A stretch of 64,000 bases of DNA. It comes from Adiantum capillus-veneris. Lineage: Eukaryota > Streptophyta > Polypodiopsida > Polypodiales > Pteridaceae. A model generated the notes under the pieces. The model was given only the letters and a program-made list of their open reading frames with translations, was not told the origin of the DNA and did no database searches. Shown piece by piece: positions 48,201 through 58,938 of this stretch (within the stretch, counting starts at the first letter, position 1; the number at the start of each line of letters is the position of its first letter). The stretch lies in contig CM043965.1 in the NCBI GenBank assembly GCA_014529385.2, positions 13,536,412-13,600,411 on the forward strand. Reading direction: 5' to 3'. A program made the position numbers and the translations under genes.

Positions 48201-50026
48201 CAATCCCCAGCCTTTCCACTTAAGGTTAGGCTTAAAGCATTGCTCTTATGTAGGTCATTGTGTTCTCCTAGAGAATCGCATATTTGTTCAAACACTTCGA
48301 TATGCTTTCTCACATCCCCGTCTCCACTAAATTTTTGTGTGAGCTTGGCTATTTGTACTACCTTACTTCTAGGCTCTCTATCAGGTGTGTTACGCATATT
48401 CTCAGCAATAGATCGACCAATAGCTTGAGCAAATGTTGCCAAGTCACCTAAGTGAGCAGGCACCGTGGGTGAAGGCGCTCCAGAGACTACATGTGGAGTA
48501 GGTATTGGCATCGGGCTTGGCGCATAGGAAGCCCTTGGGTTCCACGTTGGGTACGATGTTGTGCCAGGTGGTGGTCCAAAGTTCATATGTGTGGCCCTAG
48601 GCATAGCAGATGTCGGATGTGACATGCTAATGCTAGCCGGTATAGTCCCATGGAAATAAGAACTTGGGTGTAGTGGTTGTGGAGCATAGGTAGTTGGAAT
48701 AATGGGAGGAGTAGGGACTACATGAGTACGAGGACCCATGGGTGTATACAATTGGTACACACTTGTAGGTACTATTGCAGGCATTGAGCTACCAGGTAGC
48801 GGTGCTTTACTAACAAATGAGGTCCATGGCGTGTTTCTCGGCATGCTCATCATTGGGGTAGGCATGGTAGCCGTGGTGTCATCAAGGGAAAGATGAGCTA
48901 GACTTGGAAAGGTGAAGCTATCACTTGTGGGCTCAGATTGCACTGAGACCCCTGGCGAAACAACATATGGAGGATCCATCTGACTTACCGAGGGAGTCTC
49001 CATTTGCGATAAGGTCGGTTGTTTAGCCTTCCCAATATCCAAGAATCTCAGGAGACCCGTTGAAGGCATGTTGATCTCCTTGTTCTGTCTCTCTAACTCG
49101 ATAACCCTATGGATGACCTCACAAACTCTTTGTTGTTGATCCTCCACACTAGTAGCACCCATTGTGGATTGTTGGACATCTAACCAACCCACGTGATAGG
49201 TGTGACCTATGTATAGGTCGGTCAGAGTCTCTGTTTGTAATTCGTACTCCCTGTTCTCATTTAAGAACACTCCATCTAGGATTGAGGTGCTAGGGGTGTC
49301 CTTTGAGCTACATGCAATGTTGCTTTCTAGGGGTTGGTGGCCCTTAGCAGTTGCTAAGTCAGGAGCACTCGATTGCTCTCCTAGCAAAGATATTGACATA
49401 GACCCTTTTGATTTTAACTCTCTTCATTGCTCCGCCTTGCGTAAGCTCTCAATTTCCTTTTCCTTTGCTGCAAGGATATATCGCTCAACCTCTTGCACTT
49501 CGGCAAGGCTTCTACCATCGGGTAATATGACCTCGGAGGAGAATAGCTCTGAAGAGTCAGGAGGTGCGGTGAATGAACTATTCACGTGCACATTCTCTAA
49601 GGGTATAGGGTCTACGTTGGTCACAAATGGAGAATTTACTTCCCCACCCCCCTCATTTACATCATTAGCTCCATGTTTGGAGCGAGTGGCTCTACTAAAG
49701 GTTTCCTTCAGACGGCTAAGCACGCTCGGCCTGGATCGCGGGCCCATGGCATGCATGTCTTGGCTTGAGCTATCGAGATTAGGCATTGGGAAACCCTCCA
49801 TGACGTCGTAGTCAGAGGAAGAGTCACTAGCCGCTATGTTCAGGTCTTGGTTTGTACTACCTTGGGTCCCCGTCGAGGGCCCGGAACCTAAAGTAGGTGG
49901 ATATTGAGAACTCGTGCAAGTCGAAATTCTCTCTAGTTGCTCCGTCTCTAGCACACGACCAGAGTGCAGATGCATGTGCCTTTGGCACCCTACAAGCGTC
50001 GGCGAATAACCTCGAAGGTTAACCAC
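45277..50026 (-). pseudogene. Ty3-like gag-protease polyprotein, broken
   Basis: Would form virus-like particle capsid and the protease that matures it. From 50026: a charged N-terminal 200 residues, a TGA (49424-49426), then in the same frame a Pro/Ser/Met-rich region and the capsid domain (about 47850-48360: KLTQKFSGDGDV, GKAGDWYRTL, ESVRDFISRLKHLN). Zinc-knuckle-like motifs follow: CSVCYGPHSTSEC, ACGRYGHQAKDC (first Cys lost), then after a frameshift near 47400 CYEYGGPHRVAEC (one Cys replaced), and after another near 47030 CNQCGIDHLIAQC. A long acidic linker leads to a retropepsin-like domain with GILDGGAG as active site and ILGRPFM near its end, with a TGA near 45900 between them. DGG in place of DSG/DTG is seen in some plant retropepsin-like proteins. 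No RT follows. Confidence 0.85.
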
Positions 50027-50779
50027 TTACCTTTTTTAAGCGTTCGTTTTCACTTGTGTTTTTTACGATTTTAATGTTTTTTAATGTTTGATTTTTTTTA
50101 TTAAAGTGTTGTGATAGCTCAAAACGAGCGTATCACTTAGAGGGTCACTGTGTGCTTTACATCACAATTTTCGGGCATCTAAAATTCCATTGGTCCTCAA
50201 AAAATCAATTTTTAGCTACGTGTGAAGCTAAAATTCGTAATTTTAAAAGGCGACTGAGGCCTAGGCCTGAGCGTGAGCTTGGGCTTGGGTTTGGGCTTGG
50301 GTCTGGGAGATATTCCCGATCTCGGTCCTACCTTTAATTTTTTTTTAAAAATATAATAAAAATAAAGGATAAGGTCGTCGCGGCCTGCGCGAGAGCACAC
50401 ACACACACACACTCTATCTACCTACTTCTAACTAATACACCTAGTGTTACACACTAACACACTCTATTAACTCTCACAGATCTACTTCCTACTTATTGTA
50501 TACAGAAAACTAACAGCCTTAGTACACGGAGAATAAACACAGTACCTTTGAAAACTCCATTAACAAAGAAAACTAACAACCTTAATACACAAAGAATAAA
50601 CACAGTACCTTTGAAAACTCCATTAACAAAAAAAAATACACAGTATAACACAAAATCCTTCTTCTCAACACACACACCCTCCTTCCTTACCTTTCCTACA
50701 ATTGAAATTGCACCACAAAAGAAGCACAGAGTGCCATTCAAGCTTAGTGTATGGCATTCCCCGGCAGCGGTGCCAAAAA
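50027..50779 (-). other. Ty3-like element leader and primer-binding site
   Basis: Untranslated leader between 5' LTR and gag. At 50758-50775 the element-sense sequence is TGGCACCGCTGCCGGGGA, which differs at two positions from the tRNA-Asp complement used by Athila-type elements. A 50-60 bp near-duplicate (cagtacctttgaaaactcca) occurs at 50540-50635. Confidence 0.75.
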
Positions 50780-51368
50780 TGTGTGCGTATGTCGCACGTG
50801 TCAATGCAAGGAACTTGCCGATACACCGCGTGCGAGACACAAATGGCTCCAAGCACACAACAAGCCTAAACTAGCAAGCTCAAAGATGGTGCTGGTGTGT
50901 CACTCACCGCTCTACACTTCCTTTCGTGGAGGATTCCTCGCCACGAAGAAGAAGGAGACGCCCCTACGCCGCGCTCAACCGCTTCACTGCCGCCATGCCG
51001 TCGTCGCAATGCTCGATCGCACACACTCTCTCTCTCTCACGCATACACACACACACACACACACACACACAAAGAGATGAAGAAGAAGAAGATGGAGATG
51101 GAACAAGAGCACTCTTCAATTGCACAAATGAGAGAATGAGTGAATTTTAGGTTTAGTTGACTTTTATATGAGCTCACCCCATTCACACTTGGACACCCAT
51201 GCTTAGCCAACTCATCCCTTGAATGTTCCAGTTAGAGTGCGCCTCTCATCGGCGATCACTCTTACCCTTTTCCTATTGGACTGACAAGCCCGGTACCTGA
51301 CTCTACCAAGTAAATAATACAACGTCCGTTGTAGGTGATAGGGTGTCCGTGAGCCGTGAGGGTTAACA
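50780..51368 (-). repeat. Ty3-like element 5' LTR
   Basis: 589 bp, about 5% different from 37310-37900, with a longer CA run (51041-51071). Confidence 0.95.
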
Positions 51369-51373
51369 GGGTG

Positions 51374-51720
51374 GAATACTTCCCACAAACACTGAAAGAT
51401 GCAGTTAGAAAATGGTATTACCATTACCTAGCTTGTCAACTCAGATCATATCACAAGCTCATTAAAGCCCTTAAATTGGAATACTCAAACAATAGAGGAG
51501 ATGAAGATATTTTGTGTGAGCTAGATAAGATCAAACAAGGCAAGCTATCAGTAAAAAAATATGTGGAAAAGATAAAAGAACTAACCATACAACAAAGAAT
51601 AAGAGCTTGATTCCTAAATGGCTTTAAGAGTAGAAAACTGTGAAAGCAAGAAGTACCAGCACCAACAAGGAAATTTAATGATCTGGTACAGAGAGCTGTA
51701 AGATCCTCCTCTTAACCCTT
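51374..51720 (+). pseudogene. Old Ty3-type gag, right part (split by insertion)
   Basis: Continues the capsid domain interrupted at 37309: YFPQTLKDAVRKWYYHY, ALKLEYSNNRGDED, KKYVEKIKEL. It matches the conserved C-terminal half of Ty3-type gag. Stops appear from 51608 on, and recognisable sequence fades by about 51720, before any protease or RT. Confidence 0.8.
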
Positions 51721-54386
51721 ACTCTTGATGACATATCTAAGCCGTCGACTTTTTGAAAATGATCGAGTAAATTTGGGCTATAGTTAAGCACCCTAGTTAC
51801 TCACGAGACAATTTCGGTTTACACCATCAATCTATGGGAAACTAGTTTTATCTCAACAAAAATTTGCATAAGGAAACAAAGAAAGAATAAGGATAAGGTG
51901 AAATAAGTAGCTTGTTGCATAAGCCACTTGTTGAAGAAGCTTTGAAAAGGAAGAAAAGATATCAAGATATGCAAAAGATAAGTTAAGGGCCTTATCAAAT
52001 TAAGCTTAAAAGGAGGCCTTCCCTACTCGTTAAACACTTCTCTTTCATTTTTGAAAGTGTAAGCTTAAGAGTGAGCTGTCAAAGCCAAAGCTAATTCTCT
52101 TTCACACACACACCTTACACACACCTCTCTCCTCAAAAGAAGCCATATCCATAACCATAATCAAAATTACCATTACACTCTCCATCTTCTCTCTCCTAAC
52201 CTTTACCCTTTCCATAGCTTGAATCTTTCTTCTAACCTCTCATTCTTCCAATAGCCAAATCGGTGGTCTTCAAGCAAAGTGAAGCGGGAAGAACCGGCTA
52301 TGTCAACACATTTGATCGTTACTCTTCCAAAGCAAGGAGAAGACTCTACTATATACACACTAAGGTAAGGTTATCTTGTTATTTCTCATTCTTGAAAGAG
52401 ATTTACACTCATGCTCACTTAAATTCATGCTTAAGCTCTCACATTTTTCATAAGGAATCCTTTTTGCTTAGGAGAAAGACATAATTTCTATTTTGATTGT
52501 ATGCAAGGTTTTGTTTAGTAATGCAAATTAGATTAATACTTAATTTTCTCAAGAGAAAGTTCAAGTTTTGAAGGTTAAATTAGCATAATCAAAGGAAGTT
52601 AATTGAAAAGAAGTATTTCCCATAAAGTCATTCTCCCCTACCCTTTTATCAATTGGAAAGTTCCAAAACCATAAGCCTCTTCGAGCTACATAATTAATCC
52701 TCTCCGTGGTAGCAAAGGTATGCCTAAATCCCTTCTTAAAGAAGAATTTGTTAATCATTCATACACTATTACATAAGCATTTTTAAGGACACTAGCATGT
52801 TCACTCTTAGGAACTTTGCAATTTTTTTCACTACCATGCATAGAAGGGTTTCACTCTTGCATAAGCACTCAAAGGAAGTTTCTAATTATTTGCCCCAAGA
52901 TTGCAAATTGGTGCATTCCAAAGTTTTGTGTTTACCACCTAGATCACAACAAAGAAAAACTCATTATAAAAAGCATTGTTCATTTCAAGTTTGTCTACTT
53001 TCAAGTTCGTTTTGTGATTTGAAGGGGGGAGTAAGGGAAAGTTGATGTTGTGACCGTGTTGCTTGAACATAAAACTCCCATCGCTTCCATGAAGATGTCC
53101 CATGGATGGCAAATGATGAAAAGGGACCAAAATGGGATTCATCAAAGTCAGGGTTAACTAGAAACTTACGCCGAGACAAAACCTTAAACTTCCAAGAGAT
53201 TCGTTGCTTTCTTAAGGTCTTGTTTGAGTAGAAATTAAAAGAAAATAAGAACTAAGGGATTGTAACTCAAGAATCTTAATCTAAATTTAAACTAGGATTA
53301 AAAATTTATCGAGAAGATTTGGCGTGGATAACCCTAGCATAACATAGAAAATTTAAGTGTGAACCTTGTCTTCGTGTTTGGAAAAGGTTGGCGCAGGTGT
53401 ATACATGTGAGATACAACGAGGGATGGTCTTTTTTGGCTAGGATTGATAACCATTGGTCTATAGTTTGAGCTCGCCTTTATTCATTGCCCTAGAAATGGG
53501 ATTGAATGGGAGTGTGTCCCGTTTGAGTGATAGGGACCCGCAGATGCGTCTGGAAATCGTCCTAGTCCGGGTAGGCTTGATGCCGACGGGAAAAGGAGGA
53601 AGGAAAATGGATCCATGAAGGGATCAAGATAAGGAAGGAGGATGTGATTTAATTAAGGAACTCTTGTAATTGTTGGTAAGAAGGAACCTAAATGGGCTAT
53701 TCCGCAATTGTCCTCATCAGTCGGCGGACTTTTGTTCTGCTTCTTAGGTTATTGATTTAAAAGAAACCCAAAGTAGATTATCTTTAAAGCCTTTCCCACA
53801 CGAGATTAAAAAAAATAAGAATTGGAATCTGTGTAAATGTGTCGCCTTCACACGTGGCGGGGGAGACAAGAGACCTGAGTCCTGGGACGAGGATAGGGAT
53901 ATGCTTGGAGGAGTATATGTGATTGCTGGAAAGATAACTAGATAATTTTGCTAATTATTAAAGGAGAAAAGGAAGTAAAATATTCTAAAAGGAAAAAAGG
54001 TGGAATGAATTGATAAATGCACACTTGCAAGGGTATACAACAATTGCATGTTGCTTAAAATGTATTCTTGATTTGACATGTACATTGACTGCATTTGTCT
54101 GACCTATGATCCCTTGATCTCCACTTCAAACACCAGGTCTCCAGTTTTCTCACTGAGGGTATAGTCTTTGCCATTTCATCACTTTTCTTGGATATCTTCT
54201 TCAGCTTCTTTGTTCAGGACGCTTTCTTCTTGCAATTAGCCTTATCATCTTAGTCACGATCAGATGAATTGGAACTAGAGGTGGAATCAGATTTCTCAGT
54301 GGCCATCTCAATGTTAATGGAATTATGTCAACTTTTATAACCTTTCTCCTTTTTTGCTTGATGTTCAAGTTTTAGAGCATGCTACA
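51721..54386. other. No gene recognised
   Basis: No domain could be read. At the right end (about 54150-54380) the minus strand gives a Lys/Ser-rich, stop-broken stretch (ATEKSDSTSSSNSSD) like the linker of some retrotransposon gags. I rate that as suggestive only. Confidence 0.4.
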
Positions 54387-54640
54387 TGTTGGGGTAAAGG
54401 CACAAGTGCCTTGCCCGACCACCTAGGTTATGGTTATGGGCGGTCACCCACTACTCACCTTATTCTTGTACATATACCAAGAATAAGCAGTAGTTTAATT
54501 TGAGTCCTACTCCACCATACAACATCTACTCTCTCCCTCTCCCCTTCTTGCAAGCACACACAACACCACATCTGCACCACGCATGCATGCATCCATGCGC
54601 GCGCGCGCACACACACACACACTTCATCTGATATCAGAGC
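54387..54640 (+). mobile_element. Copia-type 5' LTR with primer-binding site (truncated element)
   Basis: The LTR (54387-54626) starts TGTTGGGGTA and ends acttca, like copia-1 at both tips. GATATCAGAGCC at 54630-54641 is the tRNA-Met-type primer site. Its 3' end contains a (CG)n-(CA)n tract (54597-54622). No second LTR was found to the right, so the 3' end of the element is missing or too diverged to see. It is a diverged relative of the copia-1 family. Confidence 0.7.
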
Positions 54641-55488
54641 CACGACGACGTGCGCGATGACTTCCTGGCAAGATGATAGTGATGGAGCTCGGTAGCAGTA
54701 GATCTGATGAGGTGGAATTGGATCAACAGAGATCTAGGCGAATCATGGATCTTGGAGCACACCGTGTGTGCAGCCCCTCTTGAGAACGAAATCTTGAGAG
54801 GTAGCATGGAATCTCTGTAGAAAATGGAGATCTACAGAGCAGGTCGAATGCAAGAATCAGAGAAAGGAGAGCTTGAATCAAAGAGAATGCAATCAAAGGC
54901 AAATCGAGCAGCCCTTGGCTGAGCAAGAAGCTCTGTTGTAACGAGCAGGAGAAGCCGACACAGATCTTTTGAGCTTGAGTGCAAGTGAATCAAGGGCTTG
55001 CATAACAGATTCGGGCATTAAAGCTTGAAGGGAGTCAAAGCACTATAGTGGGTAGGAAATTGAATGCAAGATAGAGCAGGTGTGGAGAGAAATTGAGCAC
55101 AATTGAGGAGTGCTTGGATAGACAAGATGAGCAACATTGAAGTAAGCCTAGCAATTGTGAGCATTGAAATCTACAACAAATTGCAAGTTTGCAGAGCTTG
55201 GGAGAGTGCAAGAGGGCAAGCACAATGTAGCGCTATCAATAGCAACAATCACGTAGCGTGAGCAAAATTGGGAGCTCTCAAGTAGCACTGAGCTCTTCTG
55301 GACAGTGGGTAGCCACAGAGGACGAGCAAAGGAAGTGGTGTGGTTTGCACACACACATTGCCTCGTGATGGACCTTGGGATTGAACAACGCTGGGAGTGC
55401 TTGGAGTAGCATATTTTTTATTTTTGATAGAGAGCAACAGATTAAGATTTTGTTTTTTATGTCTCTCTTCAAGAGTGTACTGTTCACA

Positions 55489-55573
<85 letters not shown>

Positions 55574-57354
55574 CAACATTGTGAAGCATCCTCTCAGTCT
55601 CAAAGGAGGTAGAGAGAGCTGGCATCTGTACGAAGCGGGATTCCTCTTCTTCTGTGGAAAGGAAGTGAAAGAGAGAGAGTTTTGACTCTCTTGGTCATAA
55701 AAAGGAGAGGAAGCGCTTGCGCTCTTGGTGTCAGCTTACACACACAGGTGTTTGCAAGCCTCAACTAGTAAAACGGGCATCCCTCGATATCAGTCTAACA
55801 TTGGCAGTTCTTTTCCTGGTTGAAAGTGCTTCTCGCGGACGATTCTCTTGGCTACTTTGACAGCTTCAACCCAGCTTTCCCGGTAATGGTTCGGCATCGT
55901 CTTCGAGCACCGATAGCTACAACCTTGGTGAGCGCTTTTGTTCGGCAACAAAAGATGGCATCGTCGAGGTTTTTCTTGACTTCGACATAGCGAGAGTGAG
56001 TAAGAGAGTTTTTGGCTCTCCTTTGACATAGCTTCACGAGCGACTTCCCTCCCACGCCCATTCAAAAGAGGATGTGCTCTGACAGACATTCTTTGATATC
56101 CCAAGCTTGATCTAGCATTCGGCTTTGATGATCCCTAGTTTTTAGCTTCAGTGGCACATACAGACGCATAGCCTACGAGTGCGGCTCTCAGATGGTGATT
56201 TTGACCACAAATAACTGTTGGTCGTGGTTTGCGCTTGGTTTTTGGTCGACCTGCTTATTGATTAACAACATAGTGTGCGCCAGTTTCCCAACCTTTTTGC
56301 TCACAGGTCGTGCGTTCTTTGTGCAGCACAGAGTATGATTGAATGGGGCATTCCATAGAGTGGTTTTAGCACGGTTTCGTGTTGTTCATACTACGTATAC
56401 ATTTGTGGATACAGCTTGAGCTAGGTATAGCTCGCAGGTACTAGGTTCACAGGTTTACAATGTTTTTGGACAGGTACAGGTCCATAGAGCCGCTCGTTTA
56501 GGAGTGAGCTTGTTTGCCAAGGTTTTGGCATTTCATGTATACCATTTGTGCATTTGTTTGGTGCAATTTTTTGTGAGATTTTTTGAGATTTTGCTCAAAA
56601 TACAGGGGAAACTCTATCCGTTTGTCCCCAGATTCTCGCCATGTTTTGCATATATTTGTAGCCTATTGTCCGATGGTTTAGTGGTCGAGTTTGACTCTCA
56701 CTTTGACAAGTTTTGTCACTTTGGACACAATTTAGTGTTCTTGTACCCACTCTCATAGGAGTGAGGATTGCATATGGTCATGTGGCTACAGAATTTTCCA
56801 ATCGTAGGTTTCACAAGTTTTTGCATATTTTTACAGGCAGTTCCTCTTGTGGAATGGGTGTTGAGCTAGTTTGCTCACTACTTGCATATATGGTTATGTG
56901 CTTTATGCTCAGTTGAGCTTTTTGTCCAAGATTGTATGCTTGAGTTGATTTTATGCATAATTGAGCATCAGTTTTGATGCGTTTGATCATGGGTTTCATG
57001 ATTGTGTAGTAATCGAGTTGTCTCCCACTTTGACAGTTTGGCATGGTTTATGGTAGAGATTGTACTTGAGTTTTTTGCTTACTTTATAGGGGAGACTCTG
57101 CCAGATTTCTCCTAGGTTTTCTCGCCATAGTTTCTTGACATTCACTTATGGTTGCAAACATGTGTGACAATTTAGAGTCTACAATAATAACTCACGAGAG
57201 ACGACGGTCTCGTAGTTGCTGATACATGTGATGTTGTCATTGTGTGGCCACACAAGGCATATTAGGTGTCGTTGTTTCAGACATATGAGACAACAAAAAA
57301 GATGTATGCGTGATACACATGTGGTTTTGACACATGCTAGAGTAACGGCTTCAT
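54641..57354 (+). other. Probable internal region of truncated copia element
   Basis: Lies between the LTR/primer site and the protease fragment. No gag could be read. It contains a long GA microsatellite and, at about 56580-57130, two faintly similar stretches with ggggaaactct/ggggagactct and ttctcgccat. Confidence 0.35.
55489..55570. repeat. (GA)n microsatellite, about 40 units
   Basis: The longest dinucleotide run in the window. Long Arg-Glu or Leu-Ser frames here are artefacts of the repeat. Confidence 0.95.
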
Positions 57355-57786
57355 ATGCCAGTGACAGTGATGTCACAGTTTGCCTTTAGCGTTCCTCTTG
57401 ATTACATTTCTTTGAGAGGTGACACTTCTCCCCGTTGGTTACTAGATGAGGATGCAATTTTCCATGTCACACCGCGTCGTGAGTGGTTTAACATCTTCTC
57501 TAGTGGGAGCTTTGGTTTTCTACACTTGGTCGATGGTTCAGCGTTTGACATTGCAGGTGCAGGAGATGTATACTTGTCATTGCCCAATGGTGCATCATAT
57601 ACGCTACGACATGTGTGCTATATTCCTCAACTCAGACAAAGATTGATCTCAACGAGACAATTAGCAGATTGTGGGTGTGAGATAATGCTTAAAGAGCAGT
57701 ATTTCCAGATGCATTACAATTCATTAGTGATTTCCATAGGAGCCCGCAGTGGCTTGGTATATCATATGCATGTGTTTGTGTTTTGA
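57355..57786 (+). pseudogene. Copia protease-region fragment
   Basis: Contains WLLDEDAIFHVTPRREWF, which aligns with the copia protease start W-x-x-DSGA-x-x-H-x-x-x-x-x-x-F, then GAGDVYLSLPNGASYTLRHV and a C-terminal GLVYHMHV that usually leads into the integrase zinc site. The active-site DSG reads DED, so it cannot be catalytic. A possible integrase start (WHSVSG) follows at about 57845 in a broken frame. It is in the right place to belong to the element whose LTR is at 54387. Confidence 0.7.
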
Positions 57787-57848
57787 GATATATCATATGT
57801 TTGTGTTTGTGTTTGGTATATCATATGCATGTGTTTGTGTTTTGAGAT
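57757..57848. repeat. Short tandem repeat, three units of about 30 bp
   Basis: tatatcatatgcatgtgttt and close variants occur three times in a row, right at the broken end of the copia protease fragment. Confidence 0.85.
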
Positions 57849-58938
57849 GGCATAGTGTTAGCGGGTTGCCACGACGAACGTCTGCAACATAGCTTTTTGT
57901 ACTAACATAATGTCAATATACAAGAAAGCGACTCGAGATGGGGCACGGAGACTTAATGAGAGTGTCAATCTCACCAAAGTGAACTCAGAGAGCTACTCAT
58001 ACTACGACAAAGGCAAATCAACCACTTCCTAATACAAAAATTAGTATGCGTCCAATCTCACCGCTCTAGGTCATCACGCCTTTTCAGCATCCAAACTAAT
58101 TTGGAATGCAACGAAACTTAAGGAGAAGTATTACAACACCTAGTGACAATCCTACCAAGTTTTTCAACCATCTAGGAAGGTACATAAATCACAATCCATC
58201 ACAAAAAATGGGCAGAAAACTGAAATAGAACTATACGGAAAGGTCCCCCTTAAGCATAGAAACAAGCATAGAAACACTTATCCATGATCAAAACATCAAA
58301 AAACAACCATTTTAACCTTCAAATCAATACATTTAGCTCACAAGCAGTGCATCACAAACCACAAAAAAATTGAGAATGGTTATACTTAAATTGTAGAGCA
58401 AGAGACAAGGAACACAATGTCCTATTCGGAAATGAATTTTGATTACCAGTCCAGGAGAAAAGTGAATTACAATTTGTAGTAGCAAGAAGCTTCTCACAGT
58501 GCACGTTCAAAAACTCCCCTTTGCTAATGATCTCCCTTTAGTCCAAAACTAAGCGTTTTGACTTAAAGGTCAAGGGAACTTTCCCATGGCCATTTGACCA
58601 CTTACAAGGGTATAGATTCAGAGAGGCTGAGAGGGTATGTCAAAATATATTACAATTCCAAATCATCATTAGCTGAATTACACGGCTTTGTTCAAAAAAT
58701 TGAGCAAGTGTTGCAGGGTTTGGTGTACATCCGCCTGCCATGAGTCAGATCGCCATATCCACCAAACATTCCTCCCTTCCTATTCATTGCACGCCCTCGT
58801 GCAATCTATCTCTGAGTGTAATCTACTATCTTTTCTCTAGTGTTGTAGTGATGTGCCTGAATTTTTGCACTCTTGCCTCGATCTCCACTTTTGTTGCTAG
58901 CTCTCTAAAAGGGTTATTGCTGAGAGTACTTTGATATG
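57849..58938. other. No gene recognised
   Basis: Nothing identifiable. It separates the copia fragment from the coiled-coil relic. Confidence 0.45.

Larger units (their letters stand above)
37310..51368 (-). mobile_element. Ty3-like LTR element with gag and protease only, containing copia-3
   Basis: Minus-strand element with LTRs 37310-37900 and 50780-51368 (TGTTAACCC...GCACA in element sense), target duplication gggtg at 37305-37309 and 51369-51373, primer-binding site at 50758-50775 and purine tract AGGAAGGGGGG next to the 3' LTR. Without the nested copia-3 it is about 8.9 kb. Coding sequence runs from 50026 down to 45277 (gag, zinc knuckles, protease). The remaining internal parts (44732-45276 and 37901-39602, about 2.2 kb together) show no RT, RNase H or integrase, which would need about 3 kb. 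It therefore looks non-autonomous by design, not merely interrupted. LTRs differ by about 5%. Confidence 0.9.
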
